A stretch of 64,000 nucleotides of DNA from Neolentinus lepideus HHB14362 ss-1 (Eukaryota; Basidiomycota; Agaricomycetes; Gloeophyllales; Gloeophyllaceae). A program made the translations under genes and the position numbers. This document shows, one piece after another, positions 36,508 through 49,261 of this stretch (its first letter is position 1; every line of letters starts with the position of its first letter). The DNA lies in contig KV425553.1 of the NCBI GenBank assembly GCA_001632425.1, positions 296,263 through 360,262 on the forward strand. The letters are read 5' to 3'. The notes beneath the pieces were generated by a model. That model did no database searches, was not told the origin of the DNA, and was given only the letters and a program-made list of their open reading frames with translations.

Positions 36508-37309
36508 ACAGTACCGCTGTCCTGAAGGCCGTCTCCCCTGAAATGAAGAAGACTATCGAACGTTGTATACACTTAACGGTGCGCCTGGTTGGCTCATTTT
36601 CTCATATCTCCCTTGATTCTTCCGCGCAGAATGATACCTGTCCTTACTTTACCTGACCAATAGTCTTAACTCATGTTTGAAATCTAGCCCTTTCTCGTTA
36701 TCTTCACATTATCTGGACTTTGTCGTAACGGTGAATATTGACTCCAATGGCTAGCTTATTGCTGTTTACTCCTGGTTTCCCAACTGCTCTGCGCACTTTC
36801 GCGAATACTGAAACTGCATCTACCTCCACATTTCGCTATCGAATTTACAAGTTCATCTGATTTATGCATCATTGTTCAATGTTGGCAGCTCTTCCGCTTA
36901 TTACTTTCCATCTGTCTTGATAACCGATCTGATTCTGGTCTTGATTAATTGAGAATGCAATGCTATGTACAACTAGGGCGCGTCTCCCAGCACTGTCATA
37001 GTCACTGAAGCTGAAGCTTAAGTACTAAGTACTGACGGTTGAGAGTTGCTGGTGGCGCTGGAGCCTGTACAACGCCTCCCAATTGAGCGTCTGAGCTCCT
37101 GACTTGTTATCCGATTCTAACGTGCCATGTTCCTGTATTTATATAAGGCACCAACGTTGTGGCGCTTTACTGCCTCGCGACTTCACGATGTAAACCTGTG
37201 TTGCCTTTGCTGAGTTGGTTAGCGCCGGTCTCCCGCTCTTACTGGCCTTGGTCTCAAAAGTTTGGATCACTCGTCCCATCCTTTTGAAGACTGAGTCCCA
37301 AGTGACAAT
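36508..37309. other. Intergenic interval
   Basis: About 800 bp of T-rich, pyrimidine-rich sequence. No gene is supported. The downstream part is the likely promoter of the next gene. Confidence 0.5.
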
Positions 37310-38512
37310 ATGGAATTTGGACATCCACAACATCACACGCAGCACGATGTGGTCTCGGGAGAGCAGTACCGGTATGCGTTGACGAACTTCGTATGTCAGG
37401 TTTCAATTGTGCCTCGAGCAGAAACAATAACAATGTTGTTATAGCGTATAGCGCACGAGAAAGTCGAAGAACAGAGACGACAATTAGAAGAACAGGAGAA
37501 GCAGGTTGCATTGCTGAGGGCACGCATTGCTACTCTAGAAGGTGGACGTGAAGCTGCTGCGAGGTCGAACCAAGGAGGCAGCTCAGTTGATGACTTCTCG
37601 ATCAAGGCAGGCGTATCACGATTGTCTGCTCTGGGTGAATTAACCGTGACATCCTTTAGAACTCAGCCTCGAAGCTCGAAAGACTAATAAACCGTTGGGC
37701 CGCCGATATCGTTCGGGCACCACCCGCTCCCATAGATCAGCTTCACAATCTCATAATGTCAGACTTGATGCAAGGGGAGGCTCCCCCCATGGCCGGCATA
37801 GCTACGGGAATGCAGGTGCAGAACCTCCTGCGACACGTCATGTCAGAGGCAATATCAGAAGGCATAATAAATTGCCTCATCGTGACAGACTCGACTGAAG
37901 CCAACATTCAGCTAAGCCGCATCCATGAACACCTCTTTGCAAGTAAGCGCATATGTCGTGTCCGGGATGCCTTGATCTCACAGTGAATTTCCAGAGGATC
38001 CAACTGTCGCGAGTGTCTGGCGTCGTCAGACATTTTCTGCAGCAGTCGAAGCCTGTTCGCCAGAGATGCTCATGAATATCTTAAGCGAACAGATGCCCGC
38101 ACTTGCCCAGTTACTTTCCTCAAATAACGGATCACATACAACTGCCTTCTTACCCGTCCTTGAGGCAGGGTACCAGTTCTCCCGGATGCTCCATGGCTCG
38201 AATTCGAGTGCTGGTGGAACCGTGGACGCCTTTTACCGTTCATTTGTCCCCGAAATTGGTAGTGCACTCTATCCCCGTCAAATCGAGCTCATCAAAAGGT
38301 GTCTGAAGAGTGAAGGAGGCCAGCCGGACCGAGTAGGGGCCACGATCTTCCCTGGACTAGTCAAGGTCAGCAGAGGGCCAATGACTCCTGGGGGTAAGCA
38401 CACGGACAACGTCCAGACAGTGGTCAGGAGAGCGCAAGTCGTCTGCGAATGTGCTCTAGCAGCTGCAAATGCAAATGGCACACCTACGAACGGCACACCG
38501 CTGTCCCGCTGA
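37310..38512 (+). CDS. Coiled-coil protein of unknown function
   Basis: At least four exons. The start MEFGHPQHHTQHDV at 37310 leads to YRYALTNF, then after an intron RIAHEKVEEQRRQLEEQEKQ and VALLRARIATLEGG, a clear heptad coiled coil. After another intron come ASKLERLINRWAADIVRAPP and SEAISEGIINCLIVTDST. The last exon has FLPVLEAGYQFSRMLHG and IELIKRCLKSEGGQPDR, ending TPLSR at 38512. The C-terminal half is helical with conserved W, R and C residues and looks like a folded domain. I recall similar fungal proteins without an assigned role. It is convergent with Mic60, whose stop is 130 bp away. Confidence 0.72.
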
Positions 38513-38640
38513 CAGGGATATGATTTGGACATTATTTATTAACGCGCTCGGCTTACCATGATTACGCCTCTGAGAACCGGCTGCCTTTGCGTAATGTAGC
38601 ACCAAATGTCCGTTGTCAGATCTATTTATGGTGGAATTTT

Positions 38641-40791
38641 TCAGACAACAAGCAGTGAAGCTAATGTTGCCTCCGTCTCCGCAACCTAGCAAGATCGTGC
38701 TCAATTTCAACAAGTAACTGTGATGCGACTAGCACGTACCTCTAACGCCTGCTGAACCTCCAATCTACGCCGCGCAGCCGCTAACCAGTCCTGCACAAGG
38801 ACTTTAGGCGTGCCCTTCAGCTGGTTTACCTCACGAGCTGCACTGTCCAGATCCTTCTCATTGAGATAGTACTCAGCTCTTGCCAGAACGCTGAGGACAT
38901 CATCGCCCTGTACCAAACCAGTCCTCTTGAATGTAAAGTTCGATAGGAAGTGGGATGCAAGATGAGCAAGTAGACCAGGTGTACCTTGGTCAGGTACAAG
39001 CGCTACGGAAGTAACCCGAGGCGCAACGGAGGTCGTGAACCAAGTAACGAGATCCGGAAGCGGCTCAACACCGACGTCAGGGGTGTCCGTCCGCTCAATT
39101 ACATCAAGAGCAGTAACGATCACCTCATCCTCCTTTGCGGCAGCGACGTGTCTCAGAACACGTAGCTCCTCACGGAAGGGCTTCCGAGCAGGCGATTCCA
39201 GGACATGGTTGACAGCACGGAGGGCAGACCAGAGAGCATGCACGCGCAGGTTCTCGTCGAGGTATGCAGTATTATCAAGGGCGACACGTTCCAGTTGCTT
39301 GAGGTTCGCAGCAAGGGTGTCGAGCTTGGCCAAGCGGCCCCCACGTTCCTCTTCAACGCGGACCTTTATTTCCCGAATCCAACGGCGCTGGAGCTCAATA
39401 CCCTGAGCAATGACTTCCTCCTTGAGGCTGATAATACAGCAAGATGAAGAGACAAAACTAAAAGAATTGGATATCGCACTCACCGCTCATTGATTATCTC
39501 GCTCTGAGTCTGCAGCTCCTTCTCAAGCTTTTCCCGATAAGCTCTGACGAACTTCTGCCGCTCCTGCTCGAACCACTGCTTGAAGCCTTGCTCCTGGTTA
39601 TCAAGCTTGTCCTGCGCTTCCATCTCCATCTCCAGTAGTTTCAAGGAATACTCCCGTGTCTGCTCATCCAACTTCGCCTCGAGCTGGGTCCGCTCCTCCT
39701 CCTTGATCTTTTCCATATGGCTGACGAGCTGTGTCAAATCCGTCTTGGCATTGTCGAGGATGTCTCGGGCCTCGTTCGCCGCGCTGGGACTGGCATTCAG
39801 GTAAGAGGCGAGGTTGTCAATGGTGGACGCGAGGTGGGTAATGATTGGCTGTGAGACCTGGAGTTCGGCGACTGCTGGAGCGACGAGAGGGAGAGGAGAG
39901 GGCTTGACTTGAGGTTCGCGGGTAGGTTCGGGCGTCTTAGGAGGGGGAGGTCTTGAGAAACCGGGCGGCGGTTCGAAGCCCAGAGGAAGGGGTGCCTCAT
40001 AGATCTTTTTCTCCGTCTTAGCAGCCGAAGAGGGAACATTGTCTGGCGGAGAGACCGCAGGTTGGTTGGGGGTCGTGGTAGCCTCAGGTAAGGATTCGAC
40101 TGGCTTGCCAGCCAGGGCAGCCTCGGCCTGGCGAACGAGCTCCTCCACTTCCGAAGAGAATTGAAGGGCTTGATGCCTGGCTGCTGCTGTAGTACTCCGG
40201 CTGCCTTCAACGACCTTCTCCTCGCTCTTCCGGATGTTGGTCTTGATAGTATTTGTCACAGACTTGATACGCTCAGAGGCCGCACTCTTTGTAGATTGGA
40301 TGACGGCCTTGGCCTTGTCAGTGGTCACAGATTCCTTGGCCTTTTCCACTTGCTGCCCAGCCTCCTTCGCTGCACCCGACACGCTCTTCTGCACACTGTC
40401 GGCCCACTGCTTACCGGTATCGATCACCTTCTGTACTGTTAAGCTGTCCCAGTCGTGATCTTCCGCATACTGAATGGACGATGCGCCAAACGGGACGCGT
40501 TCTGAGAAGAAATCGTAGTACCGCTCGTCCTTGAACGCAACAAAGACGCTTCCGATGTAAAATGTGGCGGTTGCGGTAGTCGAGTAGAAAACCAGTCTTC
40601 GGACAATTCCCGTCTTTTTCTTGGGTAGCGGAGGTTGGGGCGCGGCCTCTGCCTCGGTCGCAAGACGCTGTACGCATGCGTTAACTCGGTCACAATTAAA
40701 GCATAAAATAGCGCACCCGTCGGGCTATCTTCACGCAACCGCCTCCATTGCGTACTACGACCTGCCTAGACGCAGGCAAGGCGCGGTACAT
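38641..40791 (-). CDS. mic60: MICOS complex subunit Mic60 (mitofilin)
   Basis: The N-terminus MYRALPASRQVVVRNG is a basic mitochondrial presequence. After an intron the protein reads KKKTGIVRRL and then the transmembrane helix FYSTTATATFYIGSVFVAF. A long coiled-coil middle follows, rich in Lys, Glu and Gln, with a proline-rich insertion (FEPPPGFSRPPPPKTPEP). The C-terminal mitofilin domain has LWSALRAVNHVLESPARKPF and LARAEYYLNEKDLDSAAREV. A last intron after QQALEV gives the ending ETEATLASLLVV and a TGA at 38643-38641, as in the family. Mic60 shapes crista junctions in the inner mitochondrial membrane. Its promoter region is close to the start of the Atg22-type gene (about 270 bp, divergent). 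Confidence 0.92.
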
Positions 40792-41059
40792 CCGAGCTCA
40801 CTGTCGTCCGCAACGTCCACGACGTGAATTGCAGTTGAGTATGTTTACCGGGTGTTGCCGGGTACTTTTGGACGTCATTTCCTCAGTTAACTTTTTAATT
40901 AGATAATATGGTAAATAATTGGGCTCATTGTATAATATTTGCATTCTCCCCTATCTTATCTTTGACATCACCCATGTCGTTGAGAGCGATGGAGTTGCCT
41001 CTCTGGCGCCAAAATTTTGTGTCTTGCTTTGTCGCTGTTGTCTCGGACGACACGCCGCC

Positions 41060-43568
41060 ATGAGCGAAGTAATTGCTGAAAAGGTGGACTCGAAACTCCC
41101 GGAGGAGGTCAACGACACCAGAAGCATCGCGTCTCTGGGCAATCGCGGCGGCGGAGACTGGACAACCACCCGGCTGGAGCTGTGGTCTTTTTATGTTTAC
41201 TACATTGTATGTCTTCGTAGCATGAATAGATGCCATGTGCTGAATTTCACGGGCAGGGTAACAATGGGTTATCAGGCTTCAACTATGGTCCCTCTCAATT
41301 CCAAAACCTGCTGTATTTGGCCGGTTATGACCCGACCCAGGCTCCTTTTACGACTGCCTGTGGGGATGGCGGCTGTGTGTTGCCATTCATGGGGAAAGTC
41401 CGCGATAGTCAGCACATTTATTATATACCCTCTACTTTCACTTACTGGTCCTGACATTGTCAGTCAATTCGATCGTCCTCCTCACCAACGGCGTCAGTTT
41501 CGCGATTCAAGCAGTTCTGATAATTGTCATCGGTGCTTGGGCTGACTATGGACGGTGGAGGGATGTCTTTACTGCTCAACGTATCCATCCTTATTGTACT
41601 TACGAAACTGCACGAATAGACCTAATATCCTTATATTTTGGACAATTGTCGCCGTGGCCGTATCTTTCGCCTGGCTAGGCGTCGAAGATCCATCAAAATG
41701 GAAGGCTGGCACAGCTCTGTATATCCTTGGACGTGAGTCGGATCTCAGCAGGCAGTATAGTGACCGGATGATAAACCATTAGTTCAGTAATAACATATCA
41801 GGTATGACCTACGATGGCCTCTTATCGTAGTAAATCTTCATTCATGATATGTGTCAGATGACTCTAACATTCTGGACTGCCGCCTTTCCTGGACTCGCTC
41901 GCGACCTCCCTGAAGTTCAAGCATCTACCGTTGAAGTCGTAGACAACACAAAAACGTGTGTCTCTCAACCTCCATTGCCCTACTCTCTCAGTTAACCCCA
42001 GATTACCTGGATCACAAAGCGAAGATGAACATGCGGACTTCGAATCTATGTCCCGCAATCGCATCTCCAATGTCGCCTTCGCCGTCTGCTCCGCCGGCGA
42101 GGTCGTCATCCTTGCCATTATGGTTGGTATCCTCAAGGGCCTAAAGTCCGATGCTAGCACAGAAAATAATACCAAGGCGTTCAGCGTGTTAATTGCCTTC
42201 TCTGGAGCAGTATGGCGTGAGTGTCCTAAAATCTAAGTATCTTGTGAACATCGCTTATTGAATTGGGGTGAACGGCAGTGCTGTGCTCTATCCCCTGGTT
42301 TCTCTTTGAGAAACGTCGGCCAGGACTAGCGCTCCCGCCTGAAGCTTCGCTGTTGACTGTGGGCTTCAAGCAGACGTGGATCGCGCTGAGGGAGTGTATG
42401 CGCCTTAAGCAGACGTTCTTGTACTTGATATTTTATTTCTTGATGTTAGTCGTCTCCTCTTCATTCCCAGGTTCACCCGTATTGACTGTTTGCGAAAGGG
42501 GAGACGTCTTGAATACTACGGTGTGAGTATTCACACAAGCTTGTGACAGCGGCGGTTAGGGACGATGATATTCTCTAGCACCGTCATTGGCACCTTGCAG
42601 AATAGGTAAGTATTGCTTCTTCTTTCCCAAATCAGATTTCTGAGAGGAAACAGTGTTGTTTCGTACTCAACGCTCCAATTGACACTGCTGTTGATCGTGG
42701 GTCTGGTGGCTCAGGGCCTCGGAATCTAGTCAGTTACACGATCTTTTTGCAATCAGGAAGGCTGAAACTGGATTTATTACAGCCTCTTTTGGTTAGTCCA
42801 GAAGCGATTCAATATCTCTACAAAAGCAGTATGTACTTGATTCCCTGGCTTCTTTATTTCGCGGCTAACACATTTTGTAAGATGCTATCATTCAATGTCT
42901 TCTGGATCATTGTACGTCCCCAGACTTCGTCTTATATCCCTCCCTTTAGCTTAGCTTCATGATAGATATTGACGATATGGGGCCTCATCGGCGTCCACAC
43001 CAACAAGTTCGGATTCAAGCATGTCTGGGAGATCTGGTACGCCAGGGGGTCCCCTCCGCCTCTTATCTTCGTTTCCAATCATTCTTAATTAACGCAATGT
43101 ATCATATTTGTCTGGTGGCAGGGCCTACCAAGTCTTTTATGGCCTTATGGTCTGCCCGTGGTACGCATATAGCCAGACCATGATCAGCGAGGTCTCCCCG
43201 CTTCCACAAATGTTCCTGTTCTTCTCGTTGTTCTCTGTGGTACGCTACCCCTCCACTCCCATATCCAGATTATCAACAGGGACTCTGTAGATGGGCAAGA
43301 CGTCTGCGTTCATAGGACCATTCGTCTCTTCGGCGATTATCACTGCATCGAATAGCAACGATAATATGCCGTTCGCGTTTTTGTTTGGCTTGTGAGTGTT
43401 AGTGTCAGGTTCTTCAGTCCGTGGGTGCTAAGAGAGTCGAATGGGTGTAGGGGGACGCTGAGTACGGTGTTCTTGGCGCTCGTTGATGTCAAGAAGAGTC
43501 GGAAGGAGTGCGAGGAATTCGTGCTTGCGGAAGCTAACAGAGACGCGTTTATAACGGATGCGATATAA
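41060..43568 (+). CDS. Atg22-type vacuolar transporter
   Basis: A many-exon membrane protein. It starts MSEVIAEKVDSKLPEEVNDT at 41060. The diagnostic Atg22 blocks are NNGLSGFNYGPSQFQNLLYL, split from the first exon by an intron, and FGFKHVWEIWY, followed by YGLMVCPWYAYSQTMISEV and MGKTSAFIGPFVSSAII. Several hydrophobic helices lie between them. The protein ends with a short basic/acidic tail (KKSRKECEEFVLAEANRDAF). Atg22 proteins belong to the major facilitator fold and export amino acids from the vacuole after autophagy. The exons around 42540-42960 are poorly resolved by eye. Other members of the family act on polyamines or other solutes, so the substrate is not certain. Confidence 0.82.
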
Positions 43569-43833
43569 ATAACATCAATTCATCCTTAACTGAGCGGATA
43601 CCTTTCAAGTTGCATGGTGCCACAAGCTGTCACGCCCATAGATGGCCCATTCTCCTGTCCCGGGTGTCTCTCTAGGACTCGTCGAGCACTCTGGCTCGAA
43701 GAACATAGAGATGCGCGAACTCGCCCAGCACGGTAATGAAAACGGAATTCATGAGAGTCATCAACATAAATGGAATATTGATGAATGAAAGATCGAAAGC
43801 CGCATAGCTCAAATATTACCGAGCGAGAGGCCT

Positions 43834-45178
43834 ATGAGACGCCACTATGTCGCGCAAACACAGACAAATACATCTGAACCCTCTCAAAATGGAGCGGGGA
43901 TAGAAATTGTATATCATCGAAGGCTCTCCTTTCAGCGACGTCTGAAATATTCGAACCTGGCTATGGACATCACAGCTTGGACCGTGGATGGTGAGGACCT
44001 CCTTCGGTTTGCATTGTCTGTCTACCGGCGCTCTCGACTTTCGGTCCTTTCGCATCTCCACGAGCGACTCCTACCTCTGGTTGTTCTCCTTTTCTCCGTG
44101 TATTCTATTGCTTTATTATCTGCACCACTCCGGAAACGAAGGTCCGAGATCAACTCGAAAGAGGCCATTCACAACGCACTCCTCGCTTTGCTTCGTTTTA
44201 TCTGCCCGTCGGGGCGCTCAGTCTGGCCCGCCTCGTATGTCGCGCTGGCCAGGCAGGCCAGTAGAACTGAAAAGAGATCGTTTGCTCTTTCAATCGAGTC
44301 TCTTTTGCGGGACGTGGTCTCTGGCAAGATTGAACTGAGAAACGCGTTCGACGACCTTCCAGCTCTCTTCCGCGGCTCTCTTTCTCTGGGCCTGTACGAG
44401 CTCACTCTCGAAGTCGATAAAGGTCTCTGGTCTGCTGCGCTATGTTGGTTTTCCTTTTCCCAGTTGCCCCACATCTTTTATAGGGTAATTCACTGCGCAT
44501 ATATCCACCCACTCTTCCCCGAACTAACGTCTTGCAGCCGGCACCCTTATCAGGTTGGTGTAATCACGCATGAGACGAAACAAGGATAACACGATTATGC
44601 CATATACAGCTAGAATTTCTGAAGAAGACAGGAATTTTCACCCTCTAGCTGGCAGCAGTCTTCCCCACCTGGAGCTGACCCTTGATGGGGTTCCCTGCGC
44701 TCACGTAGAGTCTTTCGTCCGTGCACTGCAAAGTGTCTGTGAAAGGAACCAGACTGTTATCATCAATTTTACCACTCTGGACCCCTCTGTGCGGTTATGG
44801 AGCAAGGAACTTACATTATGCGTCCTCCCATTCCTGTCTCGTCATCACCAAGGCACAGATTCCGATTTGAAGTACCGATTGGATGATTCAAAGCGGACTG
44901 CCATCCCTCTGACGACTTCCATGCACAAGATCCTCGAGCTCTTGACTTCCGAGAACAACGCCTTTAGGGTTGTCTCTCTATTTGATATTTCTGCTGATTA
45001 CTCCGCTCGTCTCGATAGACACGTTCAAGATCTCGAAGCTGATGCAAGTCTCAGAACAACAGCGATAGATAAACTGGGACTGGAGGGGTGGCGACAGGAA
45101 AGATTCATGATCTCTTGGGAAGCTGGGCTATATACTGCTCATTTACTGACCAGATGGATGGTTGTTCTCCGCAAGTAG
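43834..45178 (+). CDS. Protein of unknown function with an N-terminal hydrophobic segment
   Basis: The first exon is open from ATG 43834; a second ATG at 43963 (MDITAWTVDGEDLLRF) also fits and is a plausible start. It includes a hydrophobic segment LPLVVLLFSVYSIALL, probably a membrane helix. After an intron with a TTGCAG acceptor, a tiny exon encodes PAPLS. A second intron (about 44552-44608) leads to ARISEEDRNFHPLAG in frame, bridging an apparent stop. The last part is helical, with LWSKELTLCVLPFLSRHHQG and WEAGLYTAHLLTRW. No domain is recognised. A membrane-anchored helical protein is all that can be said. Confidence 0.62.
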
Positions 45179-45532
45179 CCCTCGCTCCCCTATCTCTGCG
45201 CCTCTAATATTTTCTTGATGCTGTCCTTGCAATGCTGCTGTGCAAAACTGCCATGTAAACTACTGCGCATATGCGTGGATTCATGTAAAGATTAAAAATG
45301 AAATAGATTTGGGGGTTGTCATTGTACATTGCGCTCAAGAGAAAAATGACTATCTAGGCAGAACATTGCTTGGCTCACGATGAGAATTGATACATCTAAG
45401 AAATGAATATGCGAGGTAATGGAAACGTAAGGCATCTATACACAAAACGGAGGGTTTCACAATATATCACCACATTATTAGCGGTTAACGATGTGAGTGT
45501 GCTGAAATCCGAAAGATCGTAACAGGAGCCGT
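45179..45532. other. Convergent intergenic interval
   Basis: These 350 bp lie between convergent genes. The sequence is AT-rich and nothing coding is seen. Confidence 0.5.
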
Positions 45533-48218
45533 TCAGGGCTGAGGCGACGACATGGTCAAGGTCTCCATAGCCAGGCCAAGAGGATCTTGGGCAGCGCCGG
45601 ATTGCATTCCAACAGCCGAGTCAGGTCCCGCAGCGGCGCCTCCTCCTCTGAAGAAGACTTCGGGGCTTGTACAAGCTGCCACTGCGCGCCTCATGTGCGT
45701 CGTTAAGAACGACAGACCGACCTGGTAGGCGGCTGGATAGGCGGAGTGTAAACAAGACGACGGCACCTAAGCAAGCAAAAGATTGATGCGTACCGTTCAT
45801 CCAACCGAAACCTTCTCTGGGAACCATCTTGAAGTCGATGCCCTGATTCCCGTATTCCGCGTCCACCAAATGTGAGAGCTTGACAGCGTCAAACTTCTCG
45901 GGCACGACTCCATTGAAGTCCACGAATGCGGTCGTCATCCTGTGATATACGAGTTAGCCATCACTTCTCGCGTACAAAGTTGTTGAAGCGCTTACATATA
46001 GAGGAATCTGTAGGCCAGACGCTGTGCCTCATCGAGGTACCCATAACGTTCCAAGCCAACCCAGGCCATGATTTGATGCGGTGGCCACGCATACGGATAG
46101 TCCCATTGTCGGTTAGGGCGGTCCAACGAGATCTTACCTCGGGATTCTTCGGTACCGGAGACAAGACCACCCAGCACCTCGAACTTCTTCAAGGATTCCG
46201 TTCTGCACATTATATCAGCTCAACAGTCCAAGCGTTGCCGGCAATGAACCCTTACGCAAGTTTCCACGCCTGCTCCTCACTTGCACAACCTGCCCACAAC
46301 GCCCACAGCGCCGTGACACTCTCGTACAAGCTCTGCTTCTCCTGCACCGTATCATAGTCGAAGTACAGCCCCTTGCTCTCATTCCACAGATACTTGTCAA
46401 TGATGCCTCTCCTCCACTCTGCACGGTCGAACCACTCCTGGCTCCTCTGCGCGCGCCTCTTCGATTTCTCCCGGTACGGGTTCGCATACGCCTCAGGGGT
46501 CACCGGAAACGGTGCCAAATCAAACTCCTCCTCCAGCTCGAGCTCGTCGTCAAACACCTCCCTAATCGCCGTCCCAATATCAACCTCGTACTTGTACAAC
46601 AGCGCCTGCAAATCAATCGTGCCGAGGTTCGCGCAACGCTTCTCAAAACGGTACGTCGTGTCATGGCCCGACTCGCGCACGGCACGATCATGCAAGAAGT
46701 ATTCGTCTAGTCCCGGCTCCTTCAAGATACCATTGGTGTACTTCTCGCTGAACTCGAGCACAGACAGCCCATGCTTGCGCGCGTACGGCTCGAGGATGTG
46801 CGTAAAGTGCGTCGCCTCCGTCTCGGGCGGGATGCCCAATCCATCAGGCCTGAACCGCGACAGGCCGGTCTTTGGGTCTATGCGCGGCTCCGCGACCCAG
46901 ACTGTGTGGTATTCCTTGATTGCGGCTTGAATGGCGCGCTTGAGCCAGCGCCGGTTGGAGTCCATGTCAGAGCGGTCAAGCTGGTTATAGATTTGGAGAG
47001 CCATGTCGGTGAGGAAGGGAGGCTGGGCGCGGCAGAGGTAGTACGAACGGCTGCCGTTGAGGATCTTATTGTAGTGCTTGATCTCAAAGATGAAGTGGTC
47101 GACCATGCCCTTCGCCATATTGACGTAGCCGTCCACTAGTAGACCCAAACTTATGAAGTAGGAGTCCCAGTTGTAGAGCTGTTCATAACTTAGTAATCGG
47201 GTTACAATTTGCGGCTGGTTGCAGACTCACCTCGTTAAACCGAGCACCGGGAACGACAAAGGGGATACCCTTCAAGGTCTTGCCACCCTTCCCATCATCC
47301 ACCTCATTCATCGCTAAAGCCAGAATACCAGGCTTGGAATTCAGACTCTTCACAAACACAGGATCATCCGGCTTCGGTGGCAACACCTGCACATCTAAGT
47401 TCAAGTGTGGCTTGTCCCTCGCGACCTGCCTGTAATATTCTGCCATGGCGGGCTCTCCATAGGGCACATAGATACGAGGTTGGATGCGTCCTGTTCTGTT
47501 CTTGGGATCTGCGCAGATAATTTCAAGGCCATCACCGTCAATCCTGCGAGTGAGAGAGTGCCAGAAGGAGTTCTTGATCATGCGGGAAAGACGGTCGACT
47601 GGGTTTTCAGTCAAACGAGCCTCGTCTAGCACAATACGCTTGCGATTGTGGTCCCGAGCCAGTGCGAGTTCTTGCAGCAGATTAGAAAGCATGTAGGTAC
47701 CCTTTGTATTGCCGACGATATGAGTCATCTAGTCTGCAAGACAAAAGAAGTATGACGCACTCTAATGTCAAAACTCTTGTAACCATTACTCGTAGCAGTC
47801 CCCAAAGCCATCAACTTAGGTCCAGCATCCGTAATGCTAATTTGGAAATCACCATCAGTGTCTTCCTGCTCTAGGATGACACGGATGGTCTCCTCAACGT
47901 CGATCAGGAATTTACGGGGAGCTGTCGGCTTCTCATCATGAGACATCCTCCGTCTTCTCGTATGCCAGTCTTCCTGAAAAGCGGGTCGACGCTTGGGATT
48001 ATGTGCGCCCACTTCGGACTGCCGAGCCTGCATGAGACGAAGCGCTACCATCGGCGAAAGAAGCCACGTACATGACTAAAAGTCCTTGCCCGAGTACCCG
48101 TGTGGTACTCATTGTCTCCATAGTACGTCGTAGCATCGACCTGGGTCGGTTTAATAATATGGTCATCGAGTCCATCCAGTGCCCCGGCAGGGTGAGCCGT
48201 AACGGTGTGATGACTCAT
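45533..48218 (-). CDS. nth1: Neutral trehalase
   Basis: The start at 48218 gives an N-terminus [13 protein letters not shown] basic [14 protein letters not shown] site (here [11 protein letters not shown]) fits a cAMP-dependent kinase site as in Nth1. Next is the calcium-binding-like loop [16 protein letters not shown]. The GH37 catalytic domain has signature 1 as VVPGARFNE followed across an intron by [12 protein letters not shown], and signature 2 as [25 protein letters not shown] block sits between. The protein ends LTMSSPQP. Trehalase splits cytosolic trehalose into two glucose units, for germination and stress recovery. Signature 1 has PGAR where many trehalases have PGGR. About eight introns, with no lesion seen. 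Confidence 0.92.
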
Positions 48219-49261
48219 TGCGGTTCCTTGCAATAAAATCGATAATTAAGGGAAGTCGTCACTGGGCCTGTTGAGCGCTGGTAAAATAGAGGAATAAGTC
48301 AAGATAGGTCGCCGCTCTCAGACGGGCAATTTATAGTTGACTGAAGCTCGGACCTAGACAGGCGCATGACATCGGTCGCTGTTATTCGGAGAAGATTGAT
48401 AGATGAGACGCAAACACTTACAGTCGGTCTATGCAATTTTGTGTAGTGCAGATAGTGGTACGAAAGAAAGGAAGAGATTAATATATGTAGCTCGGTCGAG
48501 GTGGCCACTCAACGTCACTAAATGGAAAGTGGCTTTGACGTCCCGATCGGGCAGTAGCCTCAACGCTCGACCACCCTAACTCGTATTCGACGTCTTATAT
48601 CGTGTATCGGCAGAGGTCCATTAACTCAGCGCACCATTGACCCGGTCAATGAGATAGCGCTGTCTGTATACATTGCCAAAAGTCTATTTAACTTTGCGTC
48701 AACTCATTGGACAGGACATTTCCAGACACTGTTATCTGGCACTGTATCACGTCTTTTCCAGGAAATCACATAACCATCCTTACGGACCTACGAAAGTTAT
48801 ATCAGTAGTACAGCTTCTCGGAGCTGATAGTGGCTTCGCTCGGCGCAGACCTACTTTTCTCAGCTTTCAATACGGTCCTCGAACGAGAGCACGTTGCGAC
48901 CGGTGCTCCAGCGACGTAAACAGGCACGTAAGATCACCACATCTTGCAATTCAGAGATTCATCGAGTGCTGTGCAGCTCGCATGGATCAGTAGTCTGTGC
49001 AGAACACGTTCACGACAGGCCCGATATATGACGCGTTATCTGATCGGAAATGAGGGTGAGCCTGCAGTTGTTTGATCGGTCTGCAGGGGTTCCAGCCCTG
49101 CAAATGTTAATGCTTGGAGTACGACGTGACCGTCTAATAAATTTTCAAAAGAGTAATATACAGGAGCCTCTGCGGAAATTAACAGCATATAAGTCACGGG
49201 TGAAAGCATGCAATGTACGTGGGGATCCGCTTACAAATGTGCAGTACACGAGTCCCGGTGA
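48219..49261. other. Intergenic interval
   Basis: About 1 kb upstream of the trehalase gene and downstream of the carrier gene. It probably contains the trehalase promoter. Frames here are short and unsupported. Confidence 0.5.
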
